Assembly: GCA_001953115.1 (NCBI GenBank) | Contig: LSSL01007210.1 | Location: 1-10,349, forward strand | From: Smittium mucronatum | Lineage: Eukaryota > Kickxellomycota > Harpellomycetes > Harpellales > Legeriomycetaceae | Length of the DNA stretch: 10,349 nucleotides | Direction: 5' to 3' | Part shown: piece after piece, positions 1-7,501 of the stretch | How positions within the stretch are numbered: the first letter of the stretch is position 1 | Layout: each line of letters opens with the position of its first letter | Translations under genes and position numbers: made by a program | The notes under the pieces: generated by a model | Database searches by the model: none | What the model saw: only the letters and a program-made list of their open reading frames with translations | Told to the model about the DNA's origin: nothing

Positions 1-222
1 TAGGAAAGATATTTCCAAGTAATTTTCTAGAGTCCATTTATATATAGATTTAACAAAGATTTTTAAAAAAATAACCAGGTTTGGAGTAGTTATGTGTAAA
101 GTGGAATAAAGATTAAAATAAATTTAAACTTTGCAATAAGGTTTGTTTCTTTTGTATTAAATGGAAAATATGTGATCATTATATAGAGAAAATTATAAGT
201 ATTAATATTTAACAATACTTGC

Positions 223-317
223 CTTCTATCAAACTTCTCTTGGCTTTTTAAGAAGCAAAAGATATATATTTCTATAAAGATAGGAGTAAAATCAACATCG
301 CTTTCTTTAAAGTATTG
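223..317 (-). other. Candidate minus-strand internal exon near the left edge
   Basis: On the minus strand a textbook 3' splice site (ACTAAA branch-like sequence, pyrimidine tract, TTGCAG) is followed by an open frame beginning QYFKESDVDF and ending EKFDRR. The frame is followed by AG|GCAAGT, the usual form of a GC-AG donor, or two codons later by a GT donor (GTATTG at 219/218). A further acceptor-like CTCTAG at 32-27 would continue the frame as KLLGNIFP and run off the window, but that intron (196 bases) would be longer than those of the neighbouring genes. An alternative acceptor at 305 joins in phase to the open frame at 415-542. I do not recognise the peptide. It could be the 3' part of the small gene to its right, or a chance frame with good-looking borders. 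Confidence 0.25.
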
Positions 318-414
318 CTGCAAGAGATGAAATAATATTTAGTAAATGAGTAATACTTATTAAATATTACTTTCAATACCAATATGGCAATCAAAAATGG
401 GTTAATTTTGGGGT

Positions 415-683
415 TTAACCTTTAAATCTCTCACATAAGTTAGAGAATCGGGTCGAAATATGAATCGGAGTCTGATTTTCTAATTTTTCTAAATCAAAAT
501 TGGCCTCGCTGAGCTTTCGGATTAAGAATAGGCTTTTCTGAACTTTAAAATTGAGAATCAGAATTAACTTGTTTTCGGAACCGTAATCAGAATAGACTTT
601 GTATCGTTTTTAGAGAGCTTGCGTTTATATAAGATAAATAATTCTAAGAAAGACGCGCAATTGCGCTGAAATTTTTTCACCAT
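415..683 (-). CDS. Possible small gene, weakly SRP14-like, exon structure unresolved
   Basis: An ATG at 683 opens a frame beginning MVKKFQRNCASFLELF and reaching a stop at about residue 40. Overlapping it, a second frame reads QKSLFLIRKLSEANFDLEKL, then PIHISTRFSNLCERF, and ends at TAA 417-415. Joining them in frame needs removal of 26 bases (568-543, GTTAAT...TAAAG) or of 44 bases starting at a GTTCCG donor; both are shorter than the introns of the neighbouring genes, so a frameshift or a sequencing error is also possible. The joined 80-residue product has the order FL..LF, SILIT, LFLIR, IST, L..RF. This resembles the SRP14 subunit of the signal recognition particle (FL..L..LF, GSVYIT, CLIRA, KIST, F...Y). 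The resemblance is by eye and the usual basic C-terminus is missing. An extra intron from 419 to the exon at 223-317 could extend it. Base composition is clearly richer in G+C than the flanks, which supports coding. Confidence 0.3.
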
Positions 684-1036
684 TTTTTTTTACACGTACT
701 TACCTTTCATCAGGATGCATCAAATGCCACGTATATTCTGGAAATGAAGGTATAGTACTTTATCATCGCAATTTTTACACGTTTTAACTGTTAAAATTAT
801 TTCAAATGCATATTATTTAAAGTGGGTTGCTTTTATTCTTAGCTTTTAAATTAAATTTTACTAAAATATTTAATTGGATATTTTTTTTTCAAACCGTTGA
901 ATCAGTACAGATTTAAAAATCTATATATTTTTTCAATAATTTTGGCAAATCTATCATTTTTTTTTAAATTTGAATTTTTAAAATTAGATGATATTTTTTA
1001 ATCATATCTATCGTCCATGATAATATCGATTTTATA

Positions 1037-1210
1037 TTAATTAATGCATTTATTATCATAAAAAACGACCCATGTATTATGGAAAACGTATAAATGTTTA
1101 CTTATGATTAGAAAGTCACTTAAATCCACATTTTTTGATAATATAAAGTTTTTTGCCATAATGAAAGCGATATCAAAGAGTCCTAATTCGGCCCACTTAT
1201 CTGCTTGTGA
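1037..1210 (-). other. Unexplained 57-codon open frame, possible exon
   Basis: The minus strand is open for 57 codons from 1210 to a TAA at 1039-1037. It begins after an acceptor-like TCTAATCACAAGCAG and includes DKWAELGLFDIAFIMAKNF and DLSDFLIISKHLYVF. The first half is less AT-rich than the surroundings and the composition looks protein-like (W, G, E and A present rather than only K, N, I and F). No start codon stands at the beginning; an internal ATG would leave 40 residues. I recognise no family. It may be an exon of a gene I cannot assemble, a relic, or chance: a frame of this length is expected occasionally in several kilobases of six-frame AT-rich DNA. Confidence 0.18.
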
Positions 1211-1562
1211 TTAGAATAAGATCTTAAATTGGAGACAGATAAATGTTGTGTAACATATTTTGAAAGTTTTTTTTTTGTATAAATGATAATTATTGGTTCA
1301 TGTTTGGTTTGTTTGCATATTTGTTGGAATTTAGGGGTTTTAAAAAACAAAATCCGTTTATTAGTATTTTATTGGCATCGTGTTTGTCGTGTTTTACTTA
1401 ATTCTTTAAGCGGTTTGAAATAGATTTTTTACTATATCTTTTAGGAAAAATGAAATAAAAACGTAGGTTTTGCTTAAAAGTCTTGTCTATAATTTATTTT
1501 TATTTTAATCAAAAAAGGATGAGTATTAGTTTTAATTTATGACTGCGAAGCGGGTGTTTATA

Positions 1563-1601
<39 letters not shown>

Positions 1602-2905
1602 AATGCATTTTAAAATACTTTCTGGGACGCTCAATAATGTATATCATATAAATGCGCATTGTATGAAGCTGAAATGATATAAAAATGCTAAATCGCTTTT
1701 AATTTATGTTTTTCATGCGAGGTCAGCGTATGGGGCCGACAAAAATGAGGATATTCAGCAAAAAAGGATGAAATCGACTAAATTTGGAAGAAGTTTAATA
1801 ATTTTTTATTTTTGTAACAAATATATATATACATATTTTTAATAATTAAAAATTTTCTAGAAGGTATAAAAAAAGAGTAATAAATTGCCTACAAATAAAA
1901 AAAATTTACATAAAAACTTACCTTGACATTAAGTAAGAGAAACGAAAGACACATTTTTCATCTAAAAGGCTATTATATTGGAGTTAACTTGAGCATATTG
2001 GGCGTTTGAAGTACCATTCAGCTTGAACTGGGGGCAATTTCTACAAACTAGTAGGCTAAATTTTTTTTTTGAAAGCAGCTAATTTATAGTTTAAAATGAA
2101 TTAATTTACTATAGTCTTTTAAAAAAGGTCTGGAGTCTCTCTTAGTACTTTTATAGTTGACTTCATGGTATTGATGTTAGGGGTTGCATAAACTGTGTTT
2201 TTTTAAGGAATATTTCCCAAATATCGTAAAACCCCCAGATTTTTTCCCTGAAATTTTTTATTCCAAAATAGCTATATTTGGAGATTAAGAGCATTACTCA
2301 TCATTATTAGAGAAAAAAGATACAAGTAATTGTGAATAATGATAAATATATCATATCTAAGAATATATTTTATGCATTAAATCTAAAATGGTTCCAACTC
2401 TAAAGAAAAGAATTTCGTATTAAAACAAAGACTTTTTATTACCTTTTAATTTCCAAGTAGCAGCCCTTTTTCTTTTGTATCTATTAAAATGATAATGATT
2501 ATGTCATTAACATCTAGAAATTCGAGTGGTTTTAGCATTAGAAGTTTATATATATTTACTTACATTTAAAATATTCCAAATAAATAAGAATGGCATAAAT
2601 GTATTAAGATATCTGTTTATTTAAAAAGGGTGCTAAATTTTAAAAGAATCTGGGTGTATTTTTAGGAATCAAAAATAATGTTAAAATGAAAAAAAGTAGT
2701 AATAGCTACCGATAAATCTAGACAAATTTTATTTAAATAATAGAAATGGATTATATATTATGATGATAATACATCTTTTAATTTGCAAAAACGTTTGTAG
2801 TATAATTATAAACTAGAATACAACATTCTGGGATAAGTAATAGGAACAGTAAATGGAAAAAGGTAGCTTTAATCCAGTGAAGGAGGGCAAAAAAAACTGA
2901 GTAAA
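1211..2905. other. AT-rich spacer without a firm gene
   Basis: Apart from the microsatellite this 1.7 kb holds no gene I can support. Several short minus-strand open stretches look mildly protein-like. One is a 43-codon frame with an ATG at 2294 (stop at 2163). Others lie near 1980-2050 (including CRNCPQFKLNG) and near 1700-1790 (including FCRPHTLTSHEKH). They are interrupted by stops, lie in different frames and cannot be joined by consistent splice sites. They could be decayed coding DNA or chance. Two perfect AGGTAAGT donor-like sites occur on the minus strand (near 704 and 1921), but neither joins to a convincing downstream exon. Confidence 0.5.
1563..1602. repeat. (TAAA)10 microsatellite
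   Basis: There are ten perfect tandem copies of TAAA. Because the unit is four bases long, the minus strand stays open through it and produces a spurious repeat of I, Y, L and F residues. It lies in non-coding AT-rich DNA and is likely to be length-variable. Confidence 0.95.
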
Positions 2906-3691
2906 TTATAACTTTTGGTAACGAACTTTATCTACGGCAAGCAAATATTCGAGTACTGGAGTTGAGCTTTTAATCAATTGTTGGCCTTCACGAGAAGAGG
3001 ATTTGTTTGAGGTAGAAGAATGTAAGATAGAATCGTGTTGAGCTTTACCTTCTATCGAATCACCTTTTTCTGGTTTCAAATATTGAACTTGTACAGATTT
3101 TGGATCATGATATCCTAATGGACCACAATCACAATCAGCACATATAAGATATCGCAGATCTCCTTCAACCGGCTTTGACATACCGATATTCTCAAATTTA
3201 AACACATCTGATACACACCAAAAAAATCCCTCAGCATCAGAAGAACGATTATCGTCAGAATTTGTTTTTTCTTTGAGATTAACTATTTTATCTTCAGGGT
3301 TAGTTTTCGAATCCTTGTTATTTTGTTCAATTTGTTGGCTTGAATTCGGTTTCTCTTCTTGGAGGGAGCTTGATCCCAAAAATATACCTTTTTTGGCCTC
3401 TATTGCTGATAAGACATCTAGAGGAATTTTGGGTTTTTGAAAAGTAGATTTTGATTGAGGATCCTCTGAGGAATTTTGTTCGAAGTCTGGATATACAACA
3501 TTTAACAATTTATTTTTCTTAGGACCTTTGTACACTAGATAGGAGCCTTGTAAATATAAGATTTTGCTTTTGCATTTTTCTCGAGGACACATAACCACGT
3601 ACGGCGATAAAATCAATCTATTGGCCTTCTTGTTGGTACTTTTCAGTCTCTCAATCATTTCCTTGGTATCATTATTTGAAGATCCCGGCAT
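2906..3691 (-). CDS. DSS4: Mss4/Dss4-family Rab-interacting factor (RABIF-like)
   Basis: This intronless 261-residue frame runs from ATG 3691 to TAA 2906. Members of this zinc-binding beta-tent family bind nucleotide-free Rab GTPases of the secretory pathway and act as exchange factors or holdase chaperones in the cytosol. The diagnostic parts are a first zinc half-site C35PREKC40 followed by KSKIL, and a core at residues 157-194 containing FWCVSDVFKFENIGMSK and YLICADCDCGPLGYH, with the second half-site C184-x2-C187. A final strand, EYLLAVDKVRY, stands at 248-258. The protein is about twice the family's usual length because of two polar low-complexity insertions: about 110 residues between the zinc half-sites and about 40 before the last strand. 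The C-x4-C spacing differs from mammalian C-x2-C but agrees with yeast Dss4 as I remember it. The gene diverges from USB1 and shares its 854-base promoter region. Confidence 0.9.
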   Translation of the reverse strand: MPGSSNNDTKEMIERLKSTNKKANRLILSPYVVMCPREKCKSKILYLQGSYLVYKGPKKNKLLNVVYPDFEQNSSEDPQSKSTFQKPKIPLDVLSAIEAKKGIFLGSSSLQEEKPNSSQQIEQNNKDSKTNPEDKIVNLKEKTNSDDNRSSDAEGFFWCVSDVFKFENIGMSKPVEGDLRYLICADCDCGPLGYHDPKSVQVQYLKPEKGDSIEGKAQHDSILHSSTSNKSSSREGQQLIKSSTPVLEYLLAVDKVRYQKL

Positions 3692-3900
3692 CTTAATGAA
3701 GGAAATATCTAAGGCTATAACAACAGTGAAATAATAAGAATTTTTAACTAACTAATTAGGGAAATCCTCGATTTTTATACACGAAATTTATTTTCCTATA
3801 TTAAATCCTTTTAGGGCCGATGGTTCAAAAATGGCTTTCATTTTTTGTTTAATGTTATCAATCAATAACATTTTATACTAATAAGTACACCAAAAATATA

Positions 3901-4155
3901 GACCAATTGAAATTTGTTATATACACAAATAGGAGTGTGACAAGAATTTGGACCCGTAAAAGGCTAAACTAAAGGTCTAATTAGCAATATTTATTGAAAG
4001 CCAATTGGATAATATGAACTAGGGTCAGTTGGTTTATTAATGGGGCATTGCTTTAGTAAATACTGCTAGTAAAAAACGCCTACATCGTTTAACCCTTTCT
4101 GGGTCCAAATTCCTGCATCACTCATATTTGTGTATATTAAAAATTTCAATTGGAT
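3901..4155. mobile_element. Foldback element (MITE-like) with 67-base imperfect inverted arms
   Basis: Bases 3903-3969 and 4087-4153 are reverse complements without gaps at 56 of 67 positions (84%). The perfect blocks include CCAATTGAAATTT at the outer ends, ATACACAAAT and AATTTGGACCC. After a 6-base offset the pairing resumes inside: 3984-4002 (GCAATATTTATT...) matches the complement of about 4049-4066. Almost the whole 255 bases can therefore fold into one long hairpin around 4025. TA dinucleotides flank the ends (3899-3900 and 4156-4157), as expected for TA target-site duplication by Tc1/mariner-type elements, though TA is common in such DNA. No transposase is visible, so it would be non-autonomous. 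The 11 arm mismatches show that it is not a recent insertion. An inverted duplication of host DNA is the alternative. Confidence 0.7.
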
Positions 4156-4322
4156 TAGGATTTCGACATACCCAATGGCATACAAATAATACTGATATTT
4201 TGGAATCACTGAATAAAAAAAAAAGCAACTTTTGCTCTATCAGTCCTGAAAGGGTTAACGAAACAAATATTCAGGTGGATTATTTTAACAAATTCGGGGT
4301 TTTTTGGCTAGCTGGGGTTTAA
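4041..4322 (+). other. 94-codon frame overlapping the right arm of the foldback element
   Basis: The plus strand is open from just after a TAA at 4038-4040 to TAA at 4320-4322 and contains LTLSGSKFLHHSYLCIL, then SPERVNETNIQVDYF. There is no ATG at its beginning; the only early starts would be alternative codons. The left arm read on the minus strand gives a related but stop-interrupted peptide (GSKFLSHSYLCI, then a stop). The 11 differences between the arms fall 5, 3 and 3 on codon positions 1, 2 and 3, so nothing suggests selection on the protein. It is probably an accidental frame or a transposase relic, but its length is notable for DNA this AT-rich. Confidence 0.2.
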
Positions 4323-4545
4323 TTTATAAAGATTTGGAAAATTATTTGCTATAAAAAATAATACTCACCAGTAGAATAAGATTTCATCTCATGGATATTA
4401 TTTATGCATATGATAAAATTATAGCATTTTCAAATAAATTTCCAAAAATAGAATTTTCAAATATATTTTTCCATTTCTCAAAAAAGCCAAAAATTTTGAT
4501 CGTCATTGTGATCAAGGTATTAATCGATAAACCCTCTTTCGTAAG

Positions 4546-5827
4546 ATGGATCGTCTAGTTGAGTACAGCGATTCCTGCTCGGACTCTTTAGATTATGATG
4601 GAGAGGATTTCAACTCTTCAGAAAAGGTCTTTGAAAAAACTACTACTAATTATCAAGATTATAATTCTATTTCAAACCTCCCAACTTTAAACTCCGGGCT
4701 TAGAGAAGTATTAAACTCAATTTATTTTCTTATTTTTTAAAAATATCTTATTACGATTAAAATTTTAGGAAAATGAAACACGTTATAATCCCCAAAAAAT
4801 TAAAGGGAATTGGCCAATTCACATTTATATCAACGGTATGTATTTATTAAATCAATTTTCTAATATCATGAGGAATCATTTAAAATTAAAATGTTCCGAT
4901 TAAATTTAATTCGGGTAATTCTCTTACCAATTTTAGTTTCTGCTGATGAGATATCTAAATTATCTAGTTACTATATATGTGAAATTAAAAAGTACTTGAA
5001 ACAAAAAAATTCTTTTATTAATAAGGTAAATGTTTTGTTTGAATCTCTCGAAAATTCTTCATATAAAGTTTTTGGCGAGACTCTATTCAATTCTGATTTC
5101 AATAATGAAAAAGAGTCTTATGAAGACCAAGAGAACTCGCCACATATCAGCTTAACAAAACCTTCATTTTTAAAACTTCATCAAATTGAGGGATTTTTAA
5201 AAAAAGCTAAATCCCGTTTAAATTCCTTAAAAAGGTAAAAAATTATTTTTTATTCAGCAGGGTTTTTATTCATATTTCTATTATTCACTTTGTTCCATAA
5301 TGATGTTTTTTTTTTTTTTTTTTCAATAAGTTTTGAGGTATATGTTGGAGGAATAACAGGGTTATTAAGCGAGTCTTCCAACAGATATTTTTTTGCTCTT
5401 GAAATCGTTAATGGGAAAAGCCAAGTAATATTTTATTCCTGATTTTGGATCAAAGTTTAAATGATCTATCACATTTTTGAATAAATGTGTTCTAAATATT
5501 TATTTATTAGATTAAATCTATCCTTAATATTGTTGATGATATAATGAAGGATTTTTCCCTGCCCCCATTTCATGAGGTGATCTTATTTTATATCTATTAA
5601 TTAAATTGCTCATTTATTTTTTTATTTCCATTTCCATAATTGACTAGGTCCCTATATTCCACATCAGCTTTGCCTGGATCCAAAATTGCGAGGCGTTTAA
5701 CGCTGAATTAACATCTTTTTTGAAGGATATACCCAATTCTGCTAAATTTGAACAATTTACCAGTATTTTGGTAAAAAACATATCAGTAAAAATCGGAAAT
5801 CGTATTTATGATATAGATTTAAAATAA
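4546..5827 (+). CDS. USB1: USB1/MPN1, U6 snRNA 3'-end processing exonuclease (6 exons)
   Basis: The exons are 4546-4707, 4769-4835, 4937-5234, 5331-5424, 5511-5576 and 5648-5827. The five GT-AG introns are 61, 101, 96, 86 and 71 bases, and the joins are all in frame, giving 288 residues. USB1 is a nuclear 2H-family phosphodiesterase that trims the U6 snRNA oligo(U) tail to leave a terminal phosphate. The acidic/serine N-terminus (LVEYSDSCSDS) is typical. GNWPIHIYI (67-75) matches the family's GNWATHVYV. The two catalytic motifs are H146-I-S148 (PHISLTK) and H234-I-S236 (FHISFAW), 88 residues apart, the same distance as between the human motifs (H120 and H208, from memory). The C-terminus KIGNRIYDIDLK matches the human ending. 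The first ATG starts the conserved N-terminus, so it is chosen as the start. AATAAA stands at 5829-5834, directly after the stop. Intron 3 holds an 18-T run. Confidence 0.95.
5306..5323 (+). repeat. T18 run in the polypyrimidine tract of USB1 intron 3
   Basis: Eighteen consecutive T residues end seven bases before the acceptor AG at 5329-5330. The run probably serves as the polypyrimidine tract. Runs of this length vary between individuals and are also prone to sequencing error; since it is intronic, a length error would not change the protein. Confidence 0.85.
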
Positions 5828-5914
5828 CAATAAATAACTGGGTTTGATCTTACGATTTGCTTTATTGATGTTTTCCTTTATATATTTGAAGAAACTATAA
5901 AAGTGAAAAATTAC
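5828..5914. terminator. Convergent 3' ends with opposed AATAAA signals
   Basis: The stop codons of USB1 (plus) and the PLC-like gene (minus) are separated by 87 bases. AATAAA occurs on the plus strand at 5829-5834 and on the minus strand at 5866-5861, the latter 49 bases beyond the PLC-like stop. Both transcripts are therefore likely to be cleaved within or just past this interval and to overlap as antisense tails. The motif is frequent by chance in AT-rich DNA, so the exact cleavage sites are uncertain. Confidence 0.45.
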
Positions 5915-7501
5915 CTAAAAGAGGTAAAAAATGATATAAACCCATATTATTAAAGTTGTTTTCGACATCAATTTTATCGAGTCACTCGATGGAAAAACTC
6001 TTACAAAATTCATGTTTTGAGGTTTTTTTATTCTCAAGTCTTTTCCCGGAAGCCTATTTGCTACTGCTGATATGTCTACGACTCCTATGCGACCATTACC
6101 TACCCCATCTCCCGGTCCTTCGTCATAAAAATCCACCAAAATAAAATTTGGTACAAATAAATCTTTTCTTCCTGACGAGAGTTGACCATAACATTGTCTA
6201 TAATGCTCAAAAATACTTCTAGCCGAACTTATCCTTGAAGCAGATTCTTTAGAGGGCAGTTGAATGTTTTTCAAAGTTTTACTCAATTCTTTATAAACAA
6301 AATGATTGAGTATTTTTAATTGCGTTTTTCTTGCGGGGTTCAACTCGCACCCGAATTTTCCATAAACTGGAACTTCATACGAAGTCTCTGATACATATGC
6401 GTTTTGCTTCAAAATCCTATTATATCAACCATTATTTCATTTATTATGAGCTAAAAATTAAGGATAGGTTTCTTTATATTAAATCAAATATTCTTACCAA
6501 GGAAAGTTAACTGAGTCTGTGTTCCTATCTGAAAAAACAACCAGTCGATGGTTTTTTTTGATCATATCTCCCAATTTGGGCCACAAATCTTGACTAGAGA
6601 AATCTACACTAGTACCATTCATGTATTTCAAAGGATTAAATATGTAAGGAGCCAATCCTGTGATGAAGAATTTGTATGATATTTGTTCTGAAGTGAAGCT
6701 TGAAAAGTTTTCAATGAGTATTGTAATCACTTCATCTCTATTTCTGTAAAGAAAGTCTCTAAACACCTTTAAAGTATCTTCCACAGGACCTGCATCTAGG
6801 ATTAAACATGAGGTATGACACAGCCTAATAGATATATCTCGAGCGATATTCTGTCTCTTCTTTATCAGCGAAGAGTCAGAAACAAAGTCATAGCCTGGAA
6901 TGTTTTCGGTTTTTTCTTTTCTTATTTTTTGTACAAGTGAACTGTGTTTAAAGCGTTTAGGTAAGTTTGAATGTATATCGCTCTTCCCAAATCCTCGACT
7001 AAATAGATTGGAAACCTTTGTTAGTGCAGGCTTTAGATTTGTGTACCCTGTCAGAAGTTTTCCAATATCTTTACTCTCTGAGCTGTGGAAGTCTATCGTA
7101 AATGCTCTGATTCCATCATTAAGCTGTTCTTTTATATTCTTATTTTGGTTACTGCCTATATTATTTGGTGCATATGCAAAGGAATTATGAGTTCCTGGGA
7201 ACGATATTTTGTTGTATGGTCTATCACACAATTGCATGTAACCATTGCATTTTTTCCTATTATTCGGATCATCTTTAATAATCTTTGTTTTTTTCTTTGG
7301 GGTTTTAAGGTCTGAGTCCAGAGTATTCTTATCTCTCCTTTGTAGTGTTCTAGGAATATTCTGCTCTTGAATTATGTCATCATCTATTGTCAATTTAGAT
7401 TTGATTATAGATAAATTTAGAAATAATATCATGGCAAGCACTAATATCCTCCTGTTTTTTCCTTTCTGTATGTAGTATATTTTTTCTATCCGTTTTGCCA
7501 T
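5915..7501 (-). CDS. PLC-like phosphodiesterase (PI-PLC X-type TIM barrel), 2 exons
   Basis: Exon 1 is 7501-6498, the GT-AG intron is 6497-6417 (81 bases) and exon 2 is 6416-5915, giving 501 residues. I chose the ATG at 7501; the frame opens slightly upstream only through a TTG. The basic N-terminus (seven K/R in the first 18) precedes a hydrophobic segment (19-33), which suggests a signal peptide or anchor and entry into the secretory route. A polar linker (34-84) leads to the catalytic domain: C85NG...LCDR, FPGTHNS with catalytic-type H105, LCHTSC with the second H229, ILDAGPVEDTL, DEVITILIENF, WPKLGDMI and PNFILVDFY (424-432). About 85 residues (140-224) separate FTIDFH from IRLCHTSC, far more than the short linker I expect in fungal relatives. 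The substrate cannot be told. The protein ends in a short hydrophobic tail that an alternative last intron (5985-5915) would replace. It converges with USB1. Confidence 0.87.

Larger units (their letters stand above)
3692..4545. promoter_or_regulatory. Divergent intergenic region between DSS4-like and USB1 genes
   Basis: The two start codons face away from each other across 854 bases, so this stretch must hold both promoters. No reliable TATA or factor site can be named against the AT-rich background. The centre is occupied by a foldback element whose outer ends lie about 210 bases from the DSS4-like ATG and about 390 bases from the USB1 ATG. Any regulatory effect of the element on either gene is inference. 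Confidence 0.55.

Noticed and set aside
90..323. Continuous minus-strand frame of 77 codons at the left edge
   Set aside because: It opens with a TTG and its second half is AT-driven sequence after a good donor. Only the part at 223-317 is kept, as a candidate exon.
655..666. Perfect 12-base palindrome GCGCAATTGCGC
   Set aside because: It lies inside the candidate small gene and a single 12-base palindrome is weak evidence of a regulatory site.
690..745. ACTTACCT resembling the 5' end of U1 snRNA on the plus strand
   Set aside because: None of the U1 loop sequences or an Sm site follows; it reads better as a minus-strand donor-like site.
699..760. Short minus-strand exon-like piece (EYTWHLMHPDE) between an acceptor and a perfect AGGTAAGT donor
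   Set aside because: Its phase does not fit the downstream frame at 415-683, which has its own ATG in what would be the intron, and no upstream exon could be joined.
1700..2060. Minus-strand pieces with a CxxC (CRNCPQF), once considered an Spt4 relic
   Set aside because: Only a few residues line up, stops interrupt the frame at once, and neither the N-terminal zinc half nor the C-terminus could be found.
5956..6144. Plus-strand frame of about 60 codons
   Set aside because: It lies antisense within exon 2 of the PLC-like gene and is a shadow.
6900..7315. Two overlapping plus-strand frames
   Set aside because: Both are antisense to the conserved catalytic domain and N-terminal part of the PLC-like gene.
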